A stretch of DNA of 64,000 nt, taken from NCBI RefSeq assembly GCF_014529535.1, contig NW_023503757.1, positions 30,666 through 94,665 of the forward strand, read 5' to 3'. Shown piece by piece: positions 23,433-32,599 of this stretch. The notes beneath the pieces are model-generated. The model was given only the letters and a program-made list of their open reading frames with translations. It was not told the origin of the DNA and searched no databases. The position numbers and the translations under genes are program-made. The DNA comes from Bradysia coprophila (taxonomy: Eukaryota; Arthropoda; Insecta; Diptera; Sciaridae). Each line of letters opens with the position of its first letter. Position 1 is the stretch's first letter.

Positions 23433-24138
23433 TGTTGGGCTTGTAACTTGGACAGGAAAGGGACGGTTGAGCGGACAACGCAGTTGGATAATAGTTTGTC
23501 AGCTAATTGAAACCAATACGACGTATGATTGCACTTCGTATATTGTTTGCTACAAATTCCTAGATAATATACAAAAGTTAGCTAAATGTAGCGCCGAGCA
23601 AATCAAATAGTTTTATCTTACATCTAATATCCTACGTTTCAAACCTCGACTCAACCTCCAATGTTCTCTAGTTCAATGTGTGTGACCGACGATAACCTTA
23701 AATTGAAATTCACAATTTACAAATCATGTCGCTAAAGGCGATGGTAAATTTTTCTTACGTTACGAGTTCTTGTCGTTCACTAAGACCTGTTGATACGACA
23801 AAGATTCTTTTCCCGAATGCCGAAATTACTGAAAAACAATTTTCAAATGAAATCTAAATTTTATCGGATCGTCGACAACATGAATCATCGAAAATATGGC
23901 TTACAATTATGAAACAACGGCAAATAATCGAATTTGTCGGCACACACAAAACTATGAATTAATTTCCTTCGATTTAAATTGAAAATTAGGCTCGATTACG
24001 TTGGATGACTCACTGACGCTTTCGCTTCACTTTTCTTATTTGATTCGCAAATTGTATCGACCATTTGCATTTGCTCTTTTCTTGACAACTGTCATACTTC
24101 GTTCCGTGGTGAGATCAGTGCTGGTAGTCGTTTTAACA
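23433..24138 (-). repeat. 5' LTR of the BEL/Pao element
   Basis: About 706 bp, nearly identical to 13049-13753; the CCCAG duplication follows at 24139-24143. No clear tRNA primer site was recognised in the short stretch between it and gag. Confidence 0.9.
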
Positions 24139-24143
24139 CCCAG

Positions 24144-25164
24144 TCAACAAAGTGTTTCCAGGTTGTGATATTTTGGTATTTAATTTGAAAATCCATCAGC
24201 TATTTCAGATTTCACGCCAAAATATTTATCATATATATCTATTATAATAGACAAGAAAGAACTTACTTGACTGCGAACATCGATGCCTTTTAAAACTCTG
24301 GTAAATCTAAAATTATGTTTTTTAAAGATGAACACACTGTATAACTCATAATAATTTTAGGTTATTTCTGGAAAATTTGAAAGAATTTCATCCTTTGTGA
24401 TCTTCTGTTGGCTCGAGATTGAAAAATTTCTTGGTTGTGCTAACTTCAGCTACATAGAAAATCAGACCTTGGCGAATTTTAATTGGCACATGAAAGCTCA
24501 GCCAAACCCATTATTTCTCTTCATCATCTTTTCTATGCTTACAGATCTGAAGGAAAACAAACGTAAAATCGAGTGATGGGTGTTCAACTTTAGAATTAGG
24601 GAAAGTATACACAGACTCTCAGGTTTGCGAATTTTAATTTTTCGCTAGTTGGTCAATTTATGTTCTTTGTAAATATCGTAAGGAGCTAGTAAATGGAAAA
24701 ATGATCATCTGCTACGGAACATCTAAAGCCGTTTCAAGAGCTGCAGAAGAAAATCTTAGATTTTGTTAATCTCGACCTAAGATTTTGTCATCCTCACTAT
24801 TCCTCCTTCAAAGAACGGATATATAACTCCTAGCTCAAAAAAATTGGAATAGGTCTGGTGGCCAGGAAAACGATCATAACTAGTAACACTAGATGAAATT
24901 TAAATTTTTGCCACCGTTGTCCGAGTAGGAAAAGTTCTAAATTTCCATTGTAAAAAATTTCGCCTGCGGCGCTAAAGTATTCACTTTTATATCACTAATT
25001 TATCGACGTTTAATATGCGGAATACTCAGACTCTGAGTCTAAGAGCTATCTGTATCTGTTGAAATTTCAACTGACCATCGTTTTTTGCTTTCTAAAATGC
25101 TTTGTATTGAAAATTTATCTTAGAGCATTGCACCCAACACCCAAACCAAAAGTCGGCGCGCCTG
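24144..25164. other. Right part of the hAT-type unit, no gene
   Basis: Non-coding, AT-rich. A GCCTGCGGC mini-hairpin lies near 24963. It ends in GCACCCAACACC and the inverse TIR AAGTCGGCGCGCCTG. Confidence 0.6.
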
Positions 25165-25474
25165 CGTAGAGACAACTCATGTTTTTGGGTTCAATATTTT
25201 TAAAGAAGTGTGTGTGTGTGGTGTGCGAGCCAATTTCGCCAGTGAGCTAGATTCGTTTTTATAACGTTTCAATGCAACAACAGATTGTTTGTTTTTTCAC
25301 TTTTTTTTTGTGAGAAGGAAAAGTAGTTTATCTCCTGCAAGCTGATATTTCATACATTACGCGTTTCTGCATATAAACACAAACACATACATAACCACAG
25401 CCTATACGATTGGATAATTCACACATAACCCACCTAGGGTAAATTTACTTTCCATCTACATATTTGAAAAAAAA

Positions 25475-25543
25475 TCGCCGAACGGCGGAAGCGAACACGG
25501 GACCAGCAGCATATCAACCAAACATGCTGACCACTACGCCAAC
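25475..25543 (-). other. tRNA-like sequence, degenerate or SINE head
   Basis: On the minus strand it shows a Pol III A-box-like TGGCGTAGTGG and a B-box-like GTGTTCGCTTCC about 40 nt apart, a possible anticodon stem AGCAT/ATGCT, and a T run just downstream. The acceptor stem does not pair and a CGCCG-TT-CGGCG hairpin replaces a normal 3' end, so this is not a functional tRNA. It is probably a tRNA-derived SINE head or relic. Confidence 0.4.
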
Positions 25544-25708
25544 AAATCACATAACGCGATGCAATTGGTGTCGGTAGTGGTTCGTTAGTCACTTCTACAT
25601 CGATCAAATAATCAGAGTAGTCGGAATGATGTGATTTGAACGAAATGTTGAGGTGGATAGTATATGTGTGTGAGTAAGTAAATAAAGGATTCTCTGTATG
25701 ATGTTTTT

Positions 25709-26931
25709 AGACCCGTACGAAGTACTGGGGTCTTATGGGTTTACGCATACGTTTGTAACACGTCGAATTGGACTCCCTGAGTAAGGGGAAACCTATTGTG
25801 GTTGTCTAGAGATGCCAAATCCGCGAAAAAAAAATGTCCGTCTGTCCGTCTGTCTGCACGATAACTTGAGTAAAACGCATCCGATTTTGAAAATTCTTTT
25901 TTTTCCCGTTTGGTAATGTCAAAAGACAGGCTAAGTTCGAAGATGAGTGATTTTGGATCGACCCCTCCCGAGCTGTGGCCCAATAAGTGCTTTACGGTTT
26001 TTCGAAGATATCTCCGGACATTTAAACGGTAAACTTGTAAGTGATACGTCAAATAAAAGGTATTTACAATACCGATCGACAAAAAAAAAGTTTATGGAAA
26101 TCGGATGACCGACTCGTGAGTTAGACCCCTTGGTGTGGAACAGGCACAGGGCGGCAAGCAGTTTTTGCTTGTAGGTCGGCCACATTTGAACATATTTCGT
26201 CTGTTTTAGCTTTATTAGATAGGTATTGACCGTACCAATCAGGGAAAAAAAATTTATGAAATTATGTTCTCCGGAGCGTGAGCTAGGTCTCTTGGAGTGA
26301 GCTCTTATCTGGCTACTCGGAAGTACAGTGAACGTGGTGTATTTTGACAATATCTCGAGTAAATTTTGACCGAATTTCATGAATTTTTTTTTGTTTGAAA
26401 GGTATTAACGAATGTAAAGCGTCGGTACTATTTCCAGTCTCCTAACAAAATGGCTGCCGGCGGCCATATTGGATTTTAGTAAAATAGAAATATCTTGGGA
26501 AAAATGATACTTAGAGAGTTTCTGTTAACATGGAAATAATTTGTTATGTGTGTGGGGTTTCAGGGATTCCATATACGGACCTATATATATACCTATATAC
26601 AGCTATATTGAGCTATATACAGGCATATAGAGCTATATAATAGCATATATTTATCTGTGAAATGTTTATTTATAGTGAAATATAGGTAAATATAGCGGTA
26701 TATAGCTGTTTAAATAGGAATTTATGAAATTTGTCTTCGTACGGGGCTGTCTATATTGCCTCCGGCAATTTAGTTGTATATGATAACAAGGCAAAGAGTG
26801 GATAATGTAAGTGATTTTAAAGGGAGAATAGTTTTTCAGCAGAGAAGAAAATGAAGTAAGAGAAATGAAGAGTTTCACATTAAAGGCTTTTGATACGAAT
26901 AGGTGTTTCGTACGGGTCGGCGTTAGCTATG
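25709..26931. mobile_element. Repeat E1, complete copy
   Basis: A 1.22-kb non-coding element with ends AGACCCGTACGAAG and (inverse) CATAGCTAACGCCGACCCG, both containing GACCCGTACGAA, between T runs (25704-25708, 26932-26936). It contains modules of the form TTTGAAAGGTATTAACG, a TCCGTCTG run, ctatatagc-type AT repeats (26573-26710), and GTACGGGGCT followed by the ATTGCC-TCC-GGCAAT hairpin (26740). A copy in opposite orientation is at 32935-34128, and broken copies lie at 31690-31766, 44061-44490, 45675-45956 and 50025-51330. Open frames inside are translation artefacts. Confidence 0.8.
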
Positions 26932-28059
26932 TTTTTTGTTGTGAATGCGTTTTAAAACAACATGCTTAATTAATTTTAAATCCAAATTTTTGTGGTTATT
27001 TCGCTAATGTATGAAATATCAGCTTGCAGGAGATAAAACATTGTTCTACCTTAGTGTATATTTCTCGAATCACCTCTTATGTACAATTGTATATACACTC
27101 GCTGGCGCTCGTTATATACAATTGTACATACGAAGTTATTCTCGAAATATACACCAAGGTAGAAAATGTACTATGCCTCATTTTTTTTCTTAGTTCTTAG
27201 TTCTTGGGGCGCATACATGCATGTAATGTTATTTTCCGGAGGGGCATGCATTAAAACTATATACATTGCGGGCTGCTTGGTAGTTCATTACATTCGGAAT
27301 CAATTTGTGAACTCGCCAAGGAACTCGCGAACTCATGCGTGCGTTTTAAGCGCCTCGGTTTGAAATAGCTATTTTCATAATAAGGTAGTAAATGGGATTG
27401 TTTTGCGCACTAGATGTGAGATACGAGCGAAGCGAGTTCGGCAACACATCGTGTGCGCAAAACCCCCATTTACTACCGTGTTATGAACAAGGTTTTATCT
27501 CCTGTAATGTCATATCACCATAAAAACAAATTTCAAAAATCAAACTGAAACATAAACACGCCATGACGCCGTCACTCATTCATATTCCCCACAAATAAAA
27601 CACACATCTAGTATACTGTCAAGAATTTGTCAATTTTCCGTGAATAAATGAGAAATTATCGAAGTTTTCCGTGAATAAATGTGAAATTATCGAAGTTAGC
27701 CGTGCGCAAATGAGAAATTATCGAAATTTTCAGTTAATAAACGTACGTTCTGTGAATGACGTGTTTAAATCTAGCCCATTTTGATCCCTCATGTAATAAA
27801 CTACCTCTGCAGCACCCATTGTAACATACTATTTTGTGCATTGGGATCATAATTCGATGTTTTTTGTCACTGCACCTACGATCGAAAAGTAACTTCGTCG
27901 GCCGATAAACAAAGCGAAGTAAAAGTGAAATCGTTGCAGAGTGTTTTTCTTTGTTATTGTTTGTGTGTACGGTCTCATTATTTTTACCCTATTTTCAACT
28001 GCTCATAACTCACTGTGGATGAAGTTTAAACCCAACAATATGAACCGAAGTACATGCAA
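26932..28059. other. Non-coding with two strong hairpins
   Basis: 27038-27169 is an inverted repeat with arms of about 60 bp (ACATTGTTCTACC and inverse) around CGCTGGCGCTCG. 27375-27486 is another, with arms of about 35 bp around GAGCGAAGCGAG. The segment 27210-27330 (TTTTCCGGAGGGGCATGCAT and following) recurs inverted at 51475-51560. No gene seen. Confidence 0.6.
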
Positions 28060-28690
28060 TTACCTCTTCAATGACATTGCACACGACCTTGCACGTTTCA
28101 GGTACCCGCAAAACGTCCCGTAAGAAAAGTACATGTTTTCGGTTCTCGAACACCTCCCAGTAGCCTCACAAGGATGTAACCTTATGACTATGACTCTATT
28201 ACTAAAAATCGGTCTGTATGCCGACACCAAAATTTTTACATAAGGTGATTCTAAGTATGCTGAAAGGGTGAAATTTCGCCATTGACTCCATTGTTTGGTG
28301 TGTAGAAGTTGAAGCTCCTTCTCAAATTCTGGACGCTGACAGTTCTCAAAAGTTTGTGATTCACTTCCGTTTGAAGTTTCTACTTTGATCGACCATCGAC
28401 GAATGGAGCGTGGTTCCTGAATCTGGAAACAAATTTTCAGCACAGTTTCTATCGATAATTTTAATCGTTTCCAACATTGACTAAAGTGATTCAATCCGTT
28501 TTTCCATCGTCGAAGCGATTCTTCCAAGTGTTTAGTCATAAAACCAGCTATTTGTAGCAATTCTTTTTTTTAGAAATTCCTTCACTTTTTCACTTTTCGT
28601 TTCGTTTTTGAGTGGAATGACTGGAGTATGCTTGGAACCACGCTATTGAATAAAAAATCAATAAATTCCACAAACGAAAGTCCTTGGTGT
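28060..28690. repeat. Duplicated segment with unrecognised ORF, copy 1
   Basis: Shared with about 42250-43170; similarity starts near 27985. The minus strand carries an unrecognised frame (28560-28060) rich in Trp, Glu and Lys that is largely preserved in the second copy. No known domain is visible and its coding status is unknown. The plus strand leads straight into an RTE remnant. Confidence 0.5.
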
Positions 28691-28925
28691 CATGGAAAGA
28701 ATAGCATCGCTGAAATAGAGCTGGGCAGCTGCGAGAAGGACAGATGAACGTTGGACCAAGACCATCTTGAATTGGAGACCACCTACAACAAGACCTAGTG
28801 GAAGCTCACTAGGTGGACAAATAGAATCAAGATAATATCAGGCATATATTGACAACAAGTGGCAATGGATCGTTCAAAATGGAATGATATTGGGGAGGCT
28901 TACATTCAGCAATGAATACTGACAG
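28691..28925 (+). pseudogene. RTE-type LINE 3' coding remnant, copy 1
   Basis: A degenerate C-terminus of an endonuclease/RT polyprotein. Frames broken by stops read MERIASLK, RRTDERWTKTILNWRP, TRWTNRIK and, at the end, EAYIQQ-like residues. This order matches the terminal region of RTE-clade LINEs (KWxWAGH..RRxDxRW...WRP...RWxDxI...W...GEAYxQQ). A cleaner parallel copy is at 43171-43390. Confidence 0.6.
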
Positions 28926-29412
28926 GCTGAAAAGACGAAGAAGAAGTTTCACTCACATCACACTTGTCACTGTCAGTCTGAAAACTTAAGATGCCCCGAC
29001 AAACATACGATCTTAGAGCAAGCGACGCGACATACGAATACATTATTTATTTATTAAATAGGGCGTATGACTAGTTACCCAGTCATACTGCACTTAGGCC
29101 GCCTGTGGGCCCATTGTGCTCACCCTTTTGGAAAAATAAATTTATAAAAAGTTGGTGCCGACGTGCACTGCATATGTATTTAGAGCGGAAACTTTCCATA
29201 CTACAGGCATGTAGTTAAGAATATCCCTTCAGTGCACTATTTTGATGTTACCGTATGTTAATGGTGATGTTACCCAAGCAATTATACCTACAAATGTGCA
29301 AATGCTCGGCATTGGCACCTGTAGTGGGTTTGTAGTAGTAATTACACAAACAAACGATTACGTGGAACGCTTACAAGCGAATATTCCTTCTGGAACTCCA
29401 ATTGCTATTAAC
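28926..29412. other. No gene seen
   Basis: Flank of the RTE remnant. The 80-codon frame 29242-29484 runs into the tandem array and shows no domain. Confidence 0.4.
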
Positions 29413-29880
29413 AAAGCTCGACTTGTTCTCTTTTACATAGCTCGACTAGAAATTCGTCGTGTAACAAATCCCGACAAGGCCTGATATGTTCAATTTCTAC
29501 TTAGCTCGACTAGAGCCGTGAATTTTGTCGTGAGACAGGGCCCGACCAGGGCTTAGGTTTTTTTTTATTTATTATTATTATTACATAGACCGACTAGGGA
29601 CGTTTGTTACACAAAACCCGACTAGGGTTTCGTTGCATAGCTCGACTAGAACTATTTTTTGTCGTGAGACAAAGCCCGACTTGGGCACGATGTAATTAAT
29701 CGCTATAGCTCGATTAGAACTATTTCGCCGTGAGACAAAGCCCGACTGGGGCATCGTTTAATTCATTTCATAGCTCGATTAGAACTATTTCGCCGTGAGA
29801 CAAAGCCCGACTGGGGCATCGTTTAATTCATTTCATAGCTCGATTAGAACTATTTATTGTCGTGAGACAGCTCACAATGA
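29413..29880. repeat. 65-bp tandem repeat array
   Basis: About seven units, decayed on the left and sharpening to two identical 65-bp units at about 29705-29835. Each unit has TAGCTCGA-Y-TAGAACTATT, then CGTGAGACAAAGCCCGACT and a GGGC-rich tail. The half-sites CTCGACTAG and CCCGACTGGGG alternate. It is non-coding. Confidence 0.85.
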
Positions 29881-30281
29881 ATTTAGGTTATAAACCCGAG
29901 AAAACAAAAGTCGAAATGAAAACCGCATGACCACAAACAAAAGAACAATGAACTTCTTTGTACGCACCACTTTTATACAAAAGCAAACGAACATGACACA
30001 TGAATACTTGTATAAAATCACAGCAAAAAAAATAGACAAGCACAGGAAAACAAATCTAAATGGACTAATTATATTGTTGAATTACAATTATTGAATTACA
30101 AATTCACAAAATCAAAATTTTGTAGCACAATGCAAGACGAAAACGCATTTTAGAGAGCGACGTAAGAACACGTCCGTTCTGTCGTAATTCGCATGTCCGT
30201 TCTCCATGCCGTCTCTACTCGTATACGAATACAACAGTCTCTGTAACAGCCTTCGGCAGCAGCTCAAGTGTATTTAAACTT
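29881..30281. other. No gene seen
   Basis: AT-rich. Its right end (30228-30282) resembles 43390-43447 next to the RTE remnant (CTCTGT-RA-AGCCTTCGGCAGC), indicating RTE 3'-flank material split by the array. Confidence 0.45.
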
Positions 30282-31523
30282 TTATTGCAAACTCATCCGT
30301 AATTATATCATTACATGTATTTTTCCCACACTGTAATAGGTGATATTACATGTAGGATATTTCGGGATATTTTATGTGAAGTAATACGTATAAGTAATGA
30401 CTCCATTACTTTCCAAGGCCTTTCATGAGTGTTACTTCGCTGAAAGTAATATAATCGAATTTAGAACAGGTTGTACCTTTTATTGCACCGCAAAAACGAA
30501 TGTTTACATTTTTAAGAAAACGAATCGATAATATGAATTCCCAGTTTCAGTGTTTGTTTTAGGTATCTCCAAGTAGTACATGTCATCATTGCGTTTGATA
30601 TATTCGTATCGATATATCGATATATTTGTATCGATGGTAGTCCATTTGGACTCCATGGGATCGACAGCATCCGCATATTCCGAAAACCAAAGCAACCTAT
30701 TGTGAACGAATGAATAAGAGAAGAAATAAAAATTTAAAAAAGTGAGGTTATCTTTACGTCCAACCACACGTCATCAGTTGCATTGTCGAGAAATTGGTGC
30801 GCATCGGAGTCCGTGAAAGTCTTTGCTTGCTTAGGTTCATACCCATGTGAATTTTGTTTCAACATCGCCGTCAGTGGCGCATACTTTTCGATATCGACTT
30901 AAGCATCGAATATTGGGCCCACAGAGATGACGGCTTTTTGCGTTGCATCATTTCACTGAAAAATGCCGCGACAACTCTCTCGGAGTTAGATGACGCGAAT
31001 TTCTTTTCTTTCCATGCCTTGTACTCGTCGTACACTTTTTGATAACGTACTTTGGACTTTGACGGTAACAAATTTTCGTTGTCCATTTCACTTTCCACAT
31101 CACTGTCGTTCGAATTATTGGCACTACCCGACATGGTTCTGATTTCAAAATCGATTTGAATCGAATCGTTTGAATTTGCATCGTCCGACATTTTTTTCAC
31201 AAAGCAACCGAGAACAGAACGGACACAGTACACAGCCGACTGAAGCACAACACAATGTGAATAAAAATGCTGCTATAGTGTTGACGCATTTTCATGCAAT
31301 GTGATTATAATCTTCGCTGTGATCACACATAAATTACCAGATGTCATATTTGATGCCATATTTCTATCATTGACTGTGTAGTGCGAGCCAATTTTTTTGT
31401 ATGAAAAAAACGTAGGAAAATGGTGTGGCGTTATGACAGAAAACTGAAATAGTTTTTCGTTTTCTTGCTGTTGTGGATTAAAATACATGTAATGGTATAA
31501 TTACGAATGAGTTTGCAATAAAG
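30282..31523. mobile_element. 1.24-kb element with 43-bp TIRs carrying a tyrosine-recombinase pseudogene
   Basis: Inverted ends at about 30282-30325 and 31479-31523 share TATTGCAAACTCAT-Y-CGTAA and then TTATA-Y-CATTACATGTAT, with about two mismatches in 43 bp. The interior is mostly a minus-strand recombinase pseudogene. The left flank matches 43414-43447, where the element is absent, supporting a real boundary near 30281. No target duplication was found. The link between TIRs and recombinase may be causal or a chance insertion of the gene into a MITE. Confidence 0.6.
30504..31191 (-). pseudogene. Tyrosine-recombinase (Crypton-like) pseudogene with intron
   Basis: The ATG at 31191 (MSDDANSN) precedes an acidic leader, then LLPSKSKVRYQKVYDEYKAW, ERVVAAFFSEM and SLWAQYSMLKS. 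After a frame change near 30895 it continues VDIEKYAPLTAMLKQNSHGY and WLDVK. An AT-rich stretch ending ACAATAG looks like an intron (donor GTAAAG within DVK), after which VALVFGICGCCR carries the presumed catalytic Arg. A further frame change leads to DDMYYLEIPKTNTETG. The order fits the N-terminal SAM-like and first catalytic segments of Crypton-type tyrosine recombinases (recognised by pattern). The C-terminal His-x-x-Arg and Tyr region is missing. Confidence 0.65.
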
Positions 31524-31689
31524 TAGTATACATTGGGCCCTCTAATATAATTCATAATCTCGGGATAAATTTTGTGAACTCGCGAAACCACTCGTGTGTT
31601 GTTAAGCGCCTTGGTTGAAAAAAAAACTTTTTTTTTTGACAAGTGTATTAGACCACCGCCCTCTGACTTGTTCACCACGTTGGTGAACC

Positions 31690-31766
31690 TTACTCAGGGA
31701 CTCCAATTCGACGTGTTACAAACGTATGCGTAAGCCTATAACACCCCAATACTTCGTACGGGTCTA
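31690..31766. repeat. E1 end fragment
   Basis: Matches the terminal part of E1 (compare 34050-34128), ending TTCGTACGGGTCT, and directly abuts a fold-back at 31771. Confidence 0.7.
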
Positions 31767-31770
31767 AAAA

Positions 31771-32350
31771 GGTGACAGATTATCTGCATATTTTCACTGG
31801 CAGTGATTACGATTCCTAACGCCCTGACGGAGAATAGTCCAAATTGATGAATACCCATTTCATTCTACATAAACAGCTTTTTAACACGCCGACCGATCCG
31901 GCCCATTGCCCCGGAGCGAAGCGGAGGGCCGCAATGCGAGCTGGGCGCCGGAACGGTGTCGGTAACTTAGGAGTTCATTTTTTTTCTCTCGCATTGTCTA
32001 ATAATGAGGAGAGATATGCATGAACCGAAAAAAAATTATTTGGGAAATGTCTTTTTGTGACGGTTAATGCAAAGTCTGTGTAACTTTTTTTTTAAATATA
32101 TTTGGTTCCGTAAATTTAAATTTTATATAAAAAAAAAATTACACAGACTAATTATTGGACGATGCGAGAGAAAAAAAATTAACACCTAAGTTGCCAACAC
32201 CGTTCCGGCGGCCGGCTTGCATTGCGACCGTCCGCTTTGCTCCGGGGCAACGCTGTTAATGTAGAATGAAATTGATATCCAGCAAATTGGACTATTCTCC
32301 GTTATGAATCGTAATCACTGCCAGCGAGAATATGCAGATAATCTATCACC
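31771..32350. mobile_element. 580-bp fold-back element
   Basis: Long imperfect palindrome: GGTGACAGATTATCTGCATA at the left pairs with TATGCAGATAATCTATCACC at the right, continuing inward for about 280 bp per arm. Inner segments (GGAGCGAAGCGGAGGG; GGCGCCGGAACGGTGTC) recur at 40190-40400. No coding potential. Confidence 0.75.
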
Positions 32351-32466
32351 ATTTTTCGTTGATTGTACAGTGAGGGTAGAGTCCCTGAGACGTTATTTAT
32401 TCTTCGTCATAAGCTCTGCTAGTGAGAATTCTGTGCACGGTGACGCTAGTCCTTAATATGTTAGCC

Positions 32467-32583
32467 AATAAAATCTTGATATATCTAGATCCGATGGCAT
32501 GAATCTTGATATATCAAGATTTGGTGACATGAATCTTGATATACCAAGATTCGCGTCACCCAATCTTGATATATCAAGATATT
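32467..32583. repeat. Palindromic 30-bp minisatellite, copy 1
   Basis: Four units built on AATCTTGATATATCAAGATT, each itself a palindrome, spaced by CATGTCACCC-like linkers. Both strands therefore translate to the same NLDISRF-type peptide. A second array lies at 36826-36925. Confidence 0.8.
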
Positions 32584-32599
32584 TACTAATCTTGTGTTT

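Larger units (their letters stand above)
13049..24138 (-). mobile_element. BEL/Pao LTR retrotransposon, nearly full length
   Basis: Two LTRs of about 705 bp (13049-13753, 23433-24138) begin TGTTAAAACG and end GCCCAACA when read on the minus strand. They are flanked by the 5-bp duplication CCCAG (13044-13048, 24139-24143). The LTRs look almost identical; the one clear difference seen is an indel in AATTTCTC versus AATGTTCTC, implying recent insertion. Internally it encodes Gag, aspartic protease, RT, RNase H and integrase in BEL order. It is inactivated by the 16166-19224 insertion, a small deletion/frameshift near 16050 and a nonsense codon at 15832-15834. Confidence 0.93.
11912..25164. mobile_element. 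13.25-kb hAT-type unit enclosing a BEL/Pao element
   Basis: The ends are CAGGCGCGCCGACTT and its inverse, with similar subterminal GTTGGGTGC blocks, and the octamer CGTAGAGA is duplicated at 11904-11911 and 25165-25172. CAGG-type TIRs plus 8-bp duplications are hAT signatures (established). A paralogous uninterrupted site exists at about 51590-51660 (minus strand), where the flanks are joined with a single octamer. Without the internal BEL/Pao (11.1 kb) the unit is about 2.2 kb. No transposase was recognised in 11912-13043 or 24144-25164, so it is non-autonomous. Paired hairpins GGGTGC-CGAA-GCACCC and GGGTGC-GTA-GCACCC lie just inside the left end. Confidence 0.85.

Noticed and set aside
30504-30767. 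Separate small gene (87 codons)
   Set aside because: It continues the recombinase pseudogene downstream of its intron, in a shifted frame, rather than being an independent gene.
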